DNA of 64,000 bases from an uncultured Selenomonadaceae bacterium (GCA_902778455.1 CACYXR010000002.1:124001-188000), one strand, 5' to 3'. Counted from the first letter of the stretch, positions 18,066 to 26,344 are shown. Notes: a model not told the origin generated them from the letters alone. Made by a program: numbers and translations.

Positions 18066-19331
18066 TCAATAGACGCGTGAAACATCATAGCCCGCTTTTT
18101 CCAAAGCTGAAATTATGGTATGGATATGATCCTCACCGTGGGTTTCGCAGGTAACTTCGAGCTGCACTTTCTTAAAACTGTCCGTGACGCCTGCCTGATT
18201 GTGCTCAAGCTTTGTAACGTTCGCATGGGTATCTGCAAGTATCTGTGCGACGGCAAGGAGTTGCCCCGGCTTATCCGGTAGCATAACACCGAAACAGAAA
18301 ACGCGTCCGCGATCAATCAATGCCTTATCAATCAGTGCGGCGATAGTCGAGATGTCGATATTGCCTCCGCTGACAATTGCAACCACTTTCTTGTTCTTCA
18401 TTTTCAGCTTCGGCAGTGCAGCGAGAGATAGTACGCCTGCTCCCTCGGCGACAAGTTTATGCTTTTCAATCAAGGAAAGAAGAGCACTCATGATTTCCAT
18501 TTCGGAGACGGTGATGATGCTGTCAAGATATTTTTTGCAGAATGCATAGGTCAATGTTCCCGGGGTTTTGACCGCACAGCCGTCGGCAACGGTATCGACG
18601 GCGGGAAGCGTTGTGACGCCGCCAGCTTTGAAAGCCGCTTTCATGCAGGCTGCGCCCGACGGCTCGACACCGATGACCTTGACATGTGGGTTGACAAGTT
18701 TTGTTGCTAATGCGACGCCGCTAGCAAAGCCGCCTCCACCGATGGGGACTAGAATCGCGTCAACGTCTTTGCAGTCGTCAATGATTTCCTTTGCTGTCGT
18801 CCCCTGACCGAGAAGCACATTGAGATCGTTGAACGGATGAATATAGACGTATCCTTTTTCCTTTTGCAGTTCCAATGATTTTGCGTAGGCGTCATCAAAG
18901 GTGTCTCCATGCAATACAATTTCCGCGCCGTAAGCACGTGTTGCTTCGACTTTCAGAATCGGCGTCGTCGCCGGCATACAAATGACTGCTTTGACACCGA
19001 GCTTTTGTGCGGAAAATGCGACACCCTGCGCATGGTTTCCTGCCGAGGCGGTGATTACGCCTTTTTCTCGTTCTTCGTCGGAAAGCTGGCTGATGCGGTT
19101 GTATGCTCCGCGCAATTTGAACGAGCCGGTGACTTGCAGATTCTCAGGTTTCAAGAAAACTGTGTTGTTGCTTACCGATGAAAAATAAGGGCTTTCAATC
19201 AGTGGCGTCTTAATCGCAACATTATCGAGATAAAATGCGGCGCGGTAGATGTCGGCGATTGTCGTCCGATCGACGATGGATGCAACGTCTGCGCCTCCTT
19301 GTATGATTTCAGGTTTCTTTTTTTCTGTCAT
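18066..19331 (-). CDS. ilvA: Threonine dehydratase with C-terminal ACT domain
   Basis: This 421-residue PLP enzyme deaminates threonine to 2-oxobutanoate. The PLP lysine is Lys72 in TGSFKLRGAYN. The ASAGNHAQGVA and GGGGFASGVA loops bind the cofactor phosphate and substrate. One ACT domain (from about residue 340, LPDKPGQLLAVAQIL) follows. The single ACT domain fits the medium-length form used for isoleucine supply or threonine breakdown; the sequence does not decide between ilvA and tdcB. It stands alone, transcribed away from the universal stress gene. Confidence 0.92.
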   Translation of the reverse strand: MTEKKKPEIIQGGADVASIVDRTTIADIYRAAFYLDNVAIKTPLIESPYFSSVSNNTVFLKPENLQVTGSFKLRGAYNRISQLSDEEREKGVITASAGNHAQGVAFSAQKLGVKAVICMPATTPILKVEATRAYGAEIVLHGDTFDDAYAKSLELQKEKGYVYIHPFNDLNVLLGQGTTAKEIIDDCKDVDAILVPIGGGGFASGVALATKLVNPHVKVIGVEPSGAACMKAAFKAGGVTTLPAVDTVADGCAVKTPGTLTYAFCKKYLDSIITVSEMEIMSALLSLIEKHKLVAEGAGVLSLAALPKLKMKNKKVVAIVSGGNIDISTIAALIDKALIDRGRVFCFGVMLPDKPGQLLAVAQILADTHANVTKLEHNQAGVTDSFKKVQLEVTCETHGEDHIHTIISALEKAGYDVSRVY

Positions 19332-19414
19332 TGTCCTTGCGTCCTTTCTTGCATGATTTCAACAGTTTATAACAATTCGCGAAGCAATGCAAGAAAACTA
19401 GGGTAAGAAATCTT

Positions 19415-19442
19415 TTGTTTTGGGCAGGATTTTTTTTATAAA
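19415..19442 (+). promoter_or_regulatory. Putative promoter of the universal stress protein gene
   Basis: TTGTTT (19415-19420) is 16 bases from TATAAA (19437-19442), about 70 bases before the start codon. Confidence 0.4.
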
Positions 19443-19511
19443 GCACGAATATCTATCATAGAATTAAGAAAGAATACGAAAAAAGTCCTGATATGAAGGG
19501 AGTGTAAGTCT

Positions 19512-19925
19512 ATGGAAAAAATTTTGATTCCTGTGGATGGCTCGGACAGCTCGGAGCGTGCATTGGGAAAAGCGATTGAATTGGCAAATGCGCTGAAGGC
19601 AAAGCTGATATTTCTGTATGTGGCAAACGTAAATCAGCTTGCTGTAAACTCATGTTTGTCGGCGGAGCTTTTGGAGGCGATGAATAAGGCAGGGGACGTC
19701 ATTCTCACACACGCGGAGGAGAGTTCGTCGAATGGCATAGAAACGGAACGAATCATGGAAACCGGTTCTCCTGCTCCGGTAATTATTGACGTAGCGGAAG
19801 AACACGGCGTCGACTTGATTGTGATGGGGAGTCGAGGGCTTGGACTTGTAAAAGGTGTGCTCCTTGGCAGTGTGAGTCAATATGTAGTAGAGAATGCGAA
19901 ATGTGCAGTCATGGTCGTGAAATGA
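19512..19925 (+). CDS. Universal stress protein (UspA family)
   Basis: This 137-residue single Usp domain starts with the strand KILIPVDGSD. It ends with the nucleotide-binding loop GSRGLGLVKGVLLGSVSQYV, a G-x2-G-x9-G-S/T pattern that indicates an ATP-binding Usp. It is likely a cytoplasmic dimer acting under stress or growth arrest. A GGGAG ribosome site precedes the ATG. The degenerate GGDEF gene follows 19 bases later and is probably co-transcribed, which suggests a shared stress or signalling setting. Confidence 0.93.
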   Translation: MEKILIPVDGSDSSERALGKAIELANALKAKLIFLYVANVNQLAVNSCLSAELLEAMNKAGDVILTHAEESSSNGIETERIMETGSPAPVIIDVAEEHGVDLIVMGSRGLGLVKGVLLGSVSQYVVENAKCAVMVVK

Positions 19926-19944
19926 ATTAGGATGCGGTGCTGCA

Positions 19945-20748
19945 ATGAACGGCTTAAATGAACTTATCGGCATATTGGCGCGGCGTGCACATGTTATCGC
20001 ATGGGCATATGATGCACAGACTGATTGTTTAACGTATTGGTTGCCGCAAAAAAAGAATTTTTTGCGGATAGAAGAGATAAAACAGACCGATATTGCTGAT
20101 GATTGGCGTTTCCTTTGGGAAGTGCAGGGGACAGGATGCGTTGATGTGCATGCGCCGGGAACTAGGAGTGGTCCCCTTTATCGATTGACCTATAGCCGGC
20201 TGAAAAAAGATAAGAGGGTTGTCGGATTTGCCGAACCTCTTTCCCCAAAAAAAGAAACAACAGCATTTCAAGGAAGAGCCATATGCGATGAAGAGACACT
20301 GGCCGCAAAGATAGACAGTGAAATTTCGCTCCTTAAGTCACGGGAAAAGGGCGTCATGTTTGTGTTGGAGATCGACGGATTTGGTAAAGGAGAGCTGGCA
20401 AAGGAAAATCAAAAGAATAAGTGCTTTGAAATTATGGAAGCTACGCTTCGAGCAGAGTTTCGTGATACCGATATTTTCGGATTGCTTCCGAATGCGCGCT
20501 TTATTGTTTTTTTCCGTGGTGCACTTTCCATTGATGTCGTAGAAGAACGAGCACAGCGATTTTTGGATGAGTTTTCCCGTCGCGCTATTGACAGTTCTCT
20601 GCCGATTTCATGCAGCATCGGTATTGCCGTCACTGGAAGCGAGCAAACTTTGGCAAAACAACTTATCTCTTATGCAGGACAGGTTCTGGATGAAATAGTT
20701 GTTCGAGGCGCAAATCGCTATCGAATGTTTGAGAGTGAAAAATATTGA
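19945..20748 (+). CDS. Degenerate GGDEF-domain protein
   Basis: This 267-residue protein has an N-terminal ~110-residue part that could be PAS-like. Its C-terminal part (about 118-265) has the strand order of a diguanylate cyclase domain, including a VLEIDGF strand and a conserved-looking SCSIGIAV near residue 225. At the catalytic position (about residue 183) the GGDEF motif is replaced by PNARF, so cyclase activity is very unlikely. No RxxD inhibitory site is obvious. It may bind a nucleotide or a partner protein. It follows the Usp gene. The GGDEF assignment is by pattern and moderate. Confidence 0.68.
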   Translation: MNGLNELIGILARRAHVIAWAYDAQTDCLTYWLPQKKNFLRIEEIKQTDIADDWRFLWEVQGTGCVDVHAPGTRSGPLYRLTYSRLKKDKRVVGFAEPLSPKKETTAFQGRAICDEETLAAKIDSEISLLKSREKGVMFVLEIDGFGKGELAKENQKNKCFEIMEATLRAEFRDTDIFGLLPNARFIVFFRGALSIDVVEERAQRFLDEFSRRAIDSSLPISCSIGIAVTGSEQTLAKQLISYAGQVLDEIVVRGANRYRMFESEKY

Positions 20749-20795
20749 TAAAATTTTCGTCGAAGTGGGAATTCGAATTGCATGTTGATATAAAA

Positions 20796-20833
20796 GCCGT
20801 GGGGGAGATGATTATCCTGCCGCGGCATTTTTA
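20796..20833 (+). terminator. Terminator after the GGDEF-like gene
   Basis: GCCGTGG pairs with CCGCGGC (one T-G pair) around an inner hairpin, followed by ATTTTT. Confidence 0.7.
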
Positions 20834-20849
20834 CGTCGCCTTCAAATCG

Positions 20850-20879
20850 TTGACAACTTCCGTCAAAGTACGATACAAT
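20850..20879 (+). promoter_or_regulatory. Promoter of the DUF1292-desulfoferrodoxin pair
   Basis: A perfect TTGACA (20850-20855) is 18 bases from TACAAT (20874-20879), 43 bases before the DUF1292 start. Confidence 0.65.
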
Positions 20880-20922
20880 ATTTTCAATGAGATGTTTGAA
20901 CAGTAAAGAAAGAGGTGTACGC

Positions 20923-21279
20923 ATGGCTCCAGAAAAAGAGATGCCGATGAACGAAGAGCAACTGGGGGATGACGAGATTATCGTTGTGATGACTGACAAT
21001 GAAGGAAACGAATATTATTATGTGCAAGAATTGATTTTGGAAGTGCAGGGAGATAAGTATGCGCTGCTCGTCCCGACCTTTGAAGAAGATGATGAGGAAG
21101 GGCATTGCCACTGCCACGATCATAATCATGAGGAAGACGACGAGGACTCAGCTTTTTTCGCGAAGATGGTGCTGGACGAGAGCGGCGAGGAAGCGTATAT
21201 TGAGCCAACGGACGAGGAATTCGAGGCGGTGCTTGCAGCTTACGAGGCTCTGATAGACGAAGAAGAGAACGAGAATTAA
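20923..21279 (+). CDS. Acidic DUF1292 protein with His/Cys-rich insert
   Basis: This 118-residue, strongly acidic cytoplasmic protein belongs to the DUF1292 family. The core reads EIIVVMTDNEGNEYYYVQEL and YALLVPTF. In the middle is an unusual GHCHCHDHNHEE stretch (about residues 57-68) that could bind a metal ion. ATG 20923 is chosen because GAGGTG precedes it; the in-frame ATG at 20887 lacks a site. The desulfoferrodoxin gene follows 16 bases later. The function of the family is unknown; the metal idea is inference from composition. Confidence 0.8.
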   Translation: MAPEKEMPMNEEQLGDDEIIVVMTDNEGNEYYYVQELILEVQGDKYALLVPTFEEDDEEGHCHCHDHNHEEDDEDSAFFAKMVLDESGEEAYIEPTDEEFEAVLAAYEALIDEEENEN

Positions 21280-21295
21280 ATGGGAGGTATTAGCT

Positions 21296-21685
21296 ATGAC
21301 GTTTGAGCCGAAGTTTTTGCGTTGCCGTACCTGTGGGCGGCTGGTGATGGCCTTGCCGGGCGGCAAAGATCACGCGGACTGCTGCGGCGAAGGTACGGCG
21401 GAGCTGCTGACGGCGAACACGACGGACGCTTCGCAGGAAAAGCATGTACCGGTCATCGAGGCAAAGAGCGGCCAGGTTACGGTCAAAATTGGCAATGCTC
21501 CGCATCCGATGATGGAGGCGCATTATATCCAGTGGATTTACCTACAAACGAAGAATGGCGGGCAATTTCATTTCTTCGCGCCGGGCGACGCGCCGGAAGC
21601 GACGTTTACCTTGGCTGAGGGCGATTCCGTGATTGCGGCCTACGAATATTGCAATCTGCACGGCCTTTGGAAAGCGATATTTTGA
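21296..21685 (+). CDS. dfx: Desulfoferrodoxin (superoxide reductase)
   Basis: This 129-residue protein has two iron sites. The N-terminal desulforedoxin ribbon uses C-x2-C (CRTC) and a CC pair about 15 residues on. The C-terminal SOR domain has the histidine ligands in EKHVPV, HPMMEAHYIQW and CNLHG, with the axial Cys in the last motif. It reduces superoxide to peroxide without making oxygen, as is usual in anaerobes. It follows the DUF1292 gene in the same operon. All iron ligands expected of the two-centre form are present. Confidence 0.95.
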   Translation: MTFEPKFLRCRTCGRLVMALPGGKDHADCCGEGTAELLTANTTDASQEKHVPVIEAKSGQVTVKIGNAPHPMMEAHYIQWIYLQTKNGGQFHFFAPGDAPEATFTLAEGDSVIAAYEYCNLHGLWKAIF

Positions 21686-21701
21686 AAATATCATAACCGT
21701 C

Positions 21702-21730
21702 TTGCAAAGTTTGACTTTTTGATGTATTAT
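21702..21730 (+). promoter_or_regulatory. htpG promoter
   Basis: TTGCAA (21702-21707) and TATTAT (21725-21730) are 17 bases apart. The CIRCE operator begins 4 bases after the -10 box, so repressor binding would cover the transcription start. Confidence 0.65.
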
Positions 21731-21734
21731 AGAT

Positions 21735-21761
21735 TTGGCACTCGAGGAGTGAGAGTGCCAA
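21735..21761 (+). promoter_or_regulatory. CIRCE element (HrcA operator)
   Basis: TTGGCACTC - 9 bases - GAGTGCCAA is a perfect inverted repeat and continues for four more paired bases on each side (21731-21765). It differs from the consensus TTAGCACTC-N9-GAGTGCTAA by one base in each arm. It lies directly upstream of htpG, between promoter and ribosome site, which indicates HrcA control. Confidence 0.92.
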
Positions 21762-21801
21762 ATCTATTTTTATTTTTTGAAGAAAAGGAGATTGTTCTTT
21801 C

Positions 21802-23757
21802 ATGGCGAAGGAAATGCACGAATTTCAAGCGGAGACGAAGCAACTGCTCGATTTGATGGTCAACTCCATCTACACGAACAAGGAGATTTTTTTGCGGGAG
21901 CTGATTTCGAACGCGTCGGACGCGATCGACAAGCTGCACTTTGAGTCGCTGACGAACCGCGAGATCTTGGAGGGGGACGAGGACTATGAGATTTACCTCG
22001 TGCCCGATAAGGACAGCCACACGCTGACGATTTCAGACAACGGCGTCGGCATGACGAAGGACGAAGTCATCGAGAATATCGGTACGATTGCGAAATCCGG
22101 CACGAAGGCGTTCCTCGAAAAGCTGAAAGAGGCGAAAGAAGGCGGAAAAGACGTCACGGACAAGGATATGATCGGCCAGTTCGGCGTCGGCTTTTATTCG
22201 GCGTTCATGGTGGCGGAGAAGGTCACGATTGTGACGCGCAAGGCCGGGACAAAGGAGGCCGTACGCTGGGAGTCGGACGGCAGCGGCACATTCAGTATCG
22301 AGCCTTGCGAGAAAGAGAAACGCGGCACGACAATTACCCTTTCCTTGAAAAAGGAATTCTACGGCGACGGGGCGGAGGAGAATTTCACCGAGACGTATAA
22401 GATTGAGCGCCTCGTCAAGAAATATTCGGACTATGTACGCTATCCGATCAAGATGGATTTCGTCACCGAGGAAAAGCCGAAGGACAAAGACGGCAAGGTC
22501 ATCGAGGACGCGAAACCGGAAAAGAAGGTCGAGGTCCGCACGCTGAACTCCATGCAGCCGCTTTGGACGAAGAACAAGAGCGACATCAAGCCTGAGGAGT
22601 ACAACGAATTTTACAAGAACCAGTTCCATGAGTGGGAAGACCCGATGGAGGTTTTCCACACAAAGGCCGAGGGCACTGTGGAGTACACGGCGTTGATGTA
22701 TATTCCTTCAAAAGCGCCGTTCAACCTGTATCATACCGATTTTGAGCCGGGCATGCAGCTCTATTCGCGCCATGTCTTCATCATGGAGAAGTGCAAGGAC
22801 CTTTTGCCGGACTATCTGCGCTTCGTCAAGGGTCTCGTGGATTCGCCGGACCTCTCGTTGAACATTTCCCGTGAGCTTTTGCAGCAGAGCCGCGAGCTCA
22901 AGGTCATCGGAAAGAACCTTGAAAAGACGATCCTGAAATCCCTTGAAAAGACACTAGAAAAAGATCGCGAGAAGTACGAGAAGTTCTGGGCCGAGTTTGG
23001 CAAGTCGCTGAAAATCGGCATCTACAACACAATCTACACGGCGGGGGACGCAAAGGAGAAACTGAAAGACCTTGTGCTGTTCCCAAGCTCGAAGGAAGAG
23101 AAGCTCGTCACGCTGAAGGAATACAAGGAGCGTATGCCGGAGAGCCAGAAGAAAATTTATTACGCAACCGGCAAGGACAAGACTATCATCGAGGCCCTGC
23201 CGCAGATGGAGCTTTTGCGCGAGAAAGGGCTCGAAGTGCTGTTCTGCACCGACCCGGTGGACGAGTTTGCCATCGAGGCGCTGCACGATTACGACGGCAA
23301 GGAATTCCAGTCCATCGCCCGGGGCGATCTTGACCTCGGCGACGCGGAGTCCGAAACGGCGAAAAAAGAAACCGAAGACATCGCGAAGAAGAACGACGAT
23401 TTGATTAAGGATATCAAAGAGACGTTAGGGGACAAGGTTGCAGATGTTAAAGTTTCGCAACGTCTGAAGACTAGCGCAGTCTGTCTCGTTGCTGACGAGA
23501 TGGGGCCGAGCCTTTCGATGGAACAAACATTTGCCGATATGGACAATCCTCTGTTCAAGGCGAATCGCATCTTGGAATTGAATCCGCACCACGACCTTTT
23601 CGGGCGTTTACAAAAGCTGCATGAGTCAGGCAAGGAAAGCCAGGACTTTAAGGACTACTGCGATTTGCTTTACACGCAAGCATTGCTGATTGAGGGTATC
23701 CTGCCGGAAAATCCGGTTGATTTCGCAAACAAGGTTGCCAAGCTGATGGCGAAGTAA
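21802..23757 (+). CDS. htpG: Molecular chaperone HtpG (Hsp90)
   Basis: This 651-residue chaperone has the N-terminal GHKL ATPase domain with ELISNASDAIDKL (~residue 33), SDNGVGM (~80) and the lid GQFGVGFYSAF (~130). A middle domain follows with LNISRELLQQS. The C-terminal dimerisation domain ends the protein, without the eukaryotic MEEVD tail. Length is normal. It has an AAAGGAG ribosome site and stands alone between its CIRCE-controlled promoter and a terminator. Confidence 0.97.
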   Translation: MAKEMHEFQAETKQLLDLMVNSIYTNKEIFLRELISNASDAIDKLHFESLTNREILEGDEDYEIYLVPDKDSHTLTISDNGVGMTKDEVIENIGTIAKSGTKAFLEKLKEAKEGGKDVTDKDMIGQFGVGFYSAFMVAEKVTIVTRKAGTKEAVRWESDGSGTFSIEPCEKEKRGTTITLSLKKEFYGDGAEENFTETYKIERLVKKYSDYVRYPIKMDFVTEEKPKDKDGKVIEDAKPEKKVEVRTLNSMQPLWTKNKSDIKPEEYNEFYKNQFHEWEDPMEVFHTKAEGTVEYTALMYIPSKAPFNLYHTDFEPGMQLYSRHVFIMEKCKDLLPDYLRFVKGLVDSPDLSLNISRELLQQSRELKVIGKNLEKTILKSLEKTLEKDREKYEKFWAEFGKSLKIGIYNTIYTAGDAKEKLKDLVLFPSSKEEKLVTLKEYKERMPESQKKIYYATGKDKTIIEALPQMELLREKGLEVLFCTDPVDEFAIEALHDYDGKEFQSIARGDLDLGDAESETAKKETEDIAKKNDDLIKDIKETLGDKVADVKVSQRLKTSAVCLVADEMGPSLSMEQTFADMDNPLFKANRILELNPHHDLFGRLQKLHESGKESQDFKDYCDLLYTQALLIEGILPENPVDFANKVAKLMAK

Positions 23758-23778
23758 CAAGTAAAGAACGGAAGAAAG

Positions 23779-23822
23779 AGTCGACAGAACGAAACCTGAT
23801 GGATCGGACTGTCGACTTTTTC
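23779..23822 (+). terminator. Terminator after htpG
   Basis: AGTCGACAG (23779-23787) pairs with CTGTCGACT (23809-23817), followed by TTTT. Confidence 0.85.
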
Positions 23823-23859
23823 GTTTTGATTAAATTGCGGTTAAATCTTGTTTTTTTCG

Positions 23860-23888
23860 TTGCAATTTCCGTGGCGTTGTGCTATCCT
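23860..23888 (+). promoter_or_regulatory. Promoter of the PanS-like/panCD operon
   Basis: TTGCAA (23860-23865) and TATCCT (23883-23888) have a 17-base spacer with TG before the -10. The start would be near 23895, giving a leader of about 190 bases. Confidence 0.55.
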
Positions 23889-23894
23889 ACGCTA

Positions 23895-24065
23895 AGAACA
23901 AAGATAATATCCTTTTGGGAGTTATACTTACTTGGATTTACGGTTATCATAAAGAAACGTCTGCTTAGATCTTTTTCGGACTGAGACAGAAAGGCTTTTT
24001 GCACAGGAAATTTCTGCGCCTTTCGGTCTTTACCGGAAGGCGTTTTTTATAGCCGTGTTCCTTTA
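23895..24065 (+). promoter_or_regulatory. Structured leader with attenuator before the PanS-like/panCD operon
   Basis: A strong intrinsic terminator lies inside the leader at 24017-24048. CGCCTT and CGGT pair with ACCG and AAGGCG, followed by six T's. AAGGC at 23991-23995 can instead pair with GCCTT at 24018-24022, the terminator's own 5' arm, and CAG/CTG pairs extend that alternative stem. Mutually exclusive stems like these suggest a riboswitch or other attenuator. No known riboswitch class was recognised. It also accounts for most of the 330-base gap after htpG. Confidence 0.5.
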
Positions 24066-24086
24066 TTGTTATTATGGGGAGGGGTT

Positions 24087-25046
24087 ATGATGAAAAAATT
24101 CTGCAGCTTCTTCGTGGACAACATGGCGATTCTGATTATTTTGATTTCCATCTTGGGCGCGGCAGTTCCCGCTTCGTTGACTTGGGTAGGGCCTCATGTG
24201 CCATGGATGCTCGGCGTCGTGATGTTCGGCATGGGTATGACCTTGAAGTTTGAGGATTTCCACATGCTGGCGAAACGTCCCTGGGAAGTCGGAATTGGAG
24301 CGTTGGCACAGTTCACGTTGATGCCTTTGATTGCATGGATGCTGGTTAAAGTCTTTGCGCTGCCGCCGGATATCGCTATCGGTGTAGTGCTTGTCGGGAC
24401 CTGCCCGGGCGGCACCGCGTCGAATGTTATCACTTATCTTGCGAAAGGCGATGTTGCACTGTCCGTTGCGATGACGATGACGACGACGCTTCTTGCCCCC
24501 TTGGTGACGCCATTCCTGACCTGGGTATTGGCTGGTGCATGGGTAGATATTTCTCTCGTTGCGATGATGAAGTCGATTGCGATGATGGTTCTCTGCCCAG
24601 TAATCGCCGGTTTGCTGGTAAATCATTTCGCCGGGAAGTTTGTTGAAAAATTCCTGCCGGTGCTGCCATTGATTTCAGTTATAGCTATCGCCCTTTTGGT
24701 TGGCGGCGTTGTTGCACTGTCGGCGGAGAAGCTTTTCGCCCATGGACTGCTCATTTTCTTTGTCGTGATTTTACACAACGGTTTCGGCCTCCTCTGCGGC
24801 TATACGTTGGCGAAAGTATTTCACCTGACGCCGGCAAAGGCGCGGGCTGTCGCCATTGAGGTCGGCATGCAGAATTCAGGTCTTGCCGCATCGCTGGCGG
24901 TCATGTATTTCAATCCACTGGCTGCTGTGCCGGGCGCGATTTTCAGTCTGTGGCACAATGTTTCCGGCTCGTTCCTCGCGAATTATTTCGTGCGGAAGGA
25001 CGCGAGAGAAGACAGCGAGTTGATGGATGTTCATTCTGCGGCATAA
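24087..25046 (+). CDS. BASS-family transporter, PanS-like (likely ketopantoate/pantoate uptake)
   Basis: This protein of about 319 residues has nine to ten hydrophobic segments. It carries the bile acid:sodium symporter family motifs FGMGMTLKFEDF (~residue 50), GTCPGGTASNVITYLAKGD (~108) and the late EVGMQNSGLAASLA (~260). Family members include PanS, which imports ketopantoate. Position 24 bases before panC supports a pantothenate-precursor role here, but this is inference. The start is ATG 24087 or 24090, both close to GGGGAGGGG. Expression is probably controlled by the leader upstream. Confidence 0.85.
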   Translation: MMKKFCSFFVDNMAILIILISILGAAVPASLTWVGPHVPWMLGVVMFGMGMTLKFEDFHMLAKRPWEVGIGALAQFTLMPLIAWMLVKVFALPPDIAIGVVLVGTCPGGTASNVITYLAKGDVALSVAMTMTTTLLAPLVTPFLTWVLAGAWVDISLVAMMKSIAMMVLCPVIAGLLVNHFAGKFVEKFLPVLPLISVIAIALLVGGVVALSAEKLFAHGLLIFFVVILHNGFGLLCGYTLAKVFHLTPAKARAVAIEVGMQNSGLAASLAVMYFNPLAAVPGAIFSLWHNVSGSFLANYFVRKDAREDSELMDVHSAA

Positions 25047-25070
25047 TGATAAACGTAAAGGAGAAAAACA

Positions 25071-25919
25071 ATGAAGGTATTGCGTACCGTACAGGAAATC
25101 CAGGCGTTTTCCAAAGTAGCGAAGGACGCCGGCAGGAGCATCGGGCTCGTGCCGACGATGGGCGCGTTGCACGAGGGACATTTGACACTGATGCGCCGCG
25201 CGCGTCAAGAGAACGACGTGGTGATTGCGTCGGTATTCGTGAATCCGACTCAATTCGGTCCGAACGAGGATTTTGACGCGTATCCGCGTCGTTTCGAGGA
25301 AGACTGTAAAAAAATGGAGACGATTCCGGTAGATGCGGTGTTTCACCCGGAGCCGAAGGAAATGTATCCCGAAGGTTATTGCACTTATGTGAATGTCGAA
25401 GGCGATATCACGAAGAAGCTTTGCGGCGCACAGCGCCCTGGCCATTTTCGCGGCGTCGCGACAGTAGTGACGAAGCTAATGAATCTTTCCCGCGCTGACC
25501 GTGCCTATTTCGGACAGAAGGACGCGCAGCAAGTGGTCGTAGTCAAGCGTTTCGTTTCCGACCTGAACATTCCCACCGAGGTGGTGATGGTGCCGATCGT
25601 GCGCGAGGAGAGCGGCCTAGCACGAAGTTCGCGCAACCAATACCTTTCCGATACGGAAAAGGAGGCGGCGCTGGTGCTTTCACGCAGTCTTCGCAAGGGA
25701 AAAGAGGCATTTGAAAGCGGCGAGAAGGGCGTCGAGTTGCTGAAGAAAATCGTCCGCGATGAGATTGAGACAGAGCCGACGGCGGTCATCGACTATGTGG
25801 ACATCTATTCCTTCCCGGCGCTTCTGCCGATCGAAAATGTTTCGGAGCCAGCGCTTCTTGCGATTGCAGTGAAAATCGGGAAGACACGTTTGATCGACAA
25901 TATGATTTTAGGGGAGTGA
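25071..25919 (+). CDS. panC: Pantothenate synthetase
   Basis: This 282-residue enzyme condenses pantoate and beta-alanine with ATP to form pantothenate. The HIGH-type motif [10 protein letters not shown] is near residue 30, followed by [13 protein letters not shown] (~62). Further on are GQKDAQQ in the ATP site and the KMSKS-like SSRNQYLS (~185). Length is typical. It has an AAAGGAG site and lies between the PanS-like transporter and panD; panB and panE are not in this operon. Confidence 0.97.
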   Translation: MKVLRTVQEIQAFSKVAKDAGRSIGLVPTMGALHEGHLTLMRRARQENDVVIASVFVNPTQFGPNEDFDAYPRRFEEDCKKMETIPVDAVFHPEPKEMYPEGYCTYVNVEGDITKKLCGAQRPGHFRGVATVVTKLMNLSRADRAYFGQKDAQQVVVVKRFVSDLNIPTEVVMVPIVREESGLARSSRNQYLSDTEKEAALVLSRSLRKGKEAFESGEKGVELLKKIVRDEIETEPTAVIDYVDIYSFPALLPIENVSEPALLAIAVKIGKTRLIDNMILGE

Positions 25920-25924
25920 GCGCG

Positions 25925-26308
25925 ATGTTTTTGAATCTTTTCAAGTCCAAGATACACCGTGCGAGGGTCACGGAAGCGAATCTCAATTACATGGGCAGCA
26001 TCACCATCGATGAAGAGTTGATGGTAAAGGCGCACATCCTGCCGAACGAACGCGTGCAGGTGGTGGACAACAACAACGGCGCGCGGTTGGAAACGTATGT
26101 GATTCCCGGACCGAAAGGCTCAGGCGTAATCTGCCTGAACGGTGCGGCGGCACGTTGCGCCCAACCCGGTGATACGGTCATCATTATGGCCTACGCTTGG
26201 ATGGACGAAGCGGAAGCAAGAAGCTGGAAGCCTACGGTGGTCATGGTGGATGAGAATAATCATGCGGTCGAAGTGCGCGACGTCGAATATCATGGGCAGA
26301 CAGAATAA
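25925..26308 (+). CDS. panD: Aspartate 1-decarboxylase (pyruvoyl enzyme)
   Basis: This 127-residue proenzyme makes beta-alanine for PanC. The self-cleavage site is Gly24-Ser25 in NYMGSITID, where Ser25 becomes the pyruvoyl group; the numbering supports ATG 25925 as start. A GTG at 25916 is in frame, but it overlaps the GGGGAG ribosome site and would shift the cleavage site. Lys9, Tyr58-type and Asn72-type regions ([19 protein letters not shown]) are present. It is the last gene of the operon. Confidence 0.97.
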   Translation: MFLNLFKSKIHRARVTEANLNYMGSITIDEELMVKAHILPNERVQVVDNNNGARLETYVIPGPKGSGVICLNGAAARCAQPGDTVIIMAYAWMDEAEARSWKPTVVMVDENNHAVEVRDVEYHGQTE

Positions 26309-26316
26309 AAAATGGG

Positions 26317-26344
26317 GCGGGGGATTGAGTTCCCCCGCTCTTTG
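26317..26344 (+). terminator. Terminator after panD
   Basis: GCGGGGG (26317-26323) pairs with CCCCCGC (26332-26338); the T tract is short (TCTTTG). Confidence 0.6.

Noticed and set aside
23799..23984. 61-codon frame as a possible leader peptide before the PanS-like gene
   Set aside because: Its start precedes the predicted transcription start and overlaps the htpG terminator, there is no ribosome site, and no run of regulatory codons is seen.
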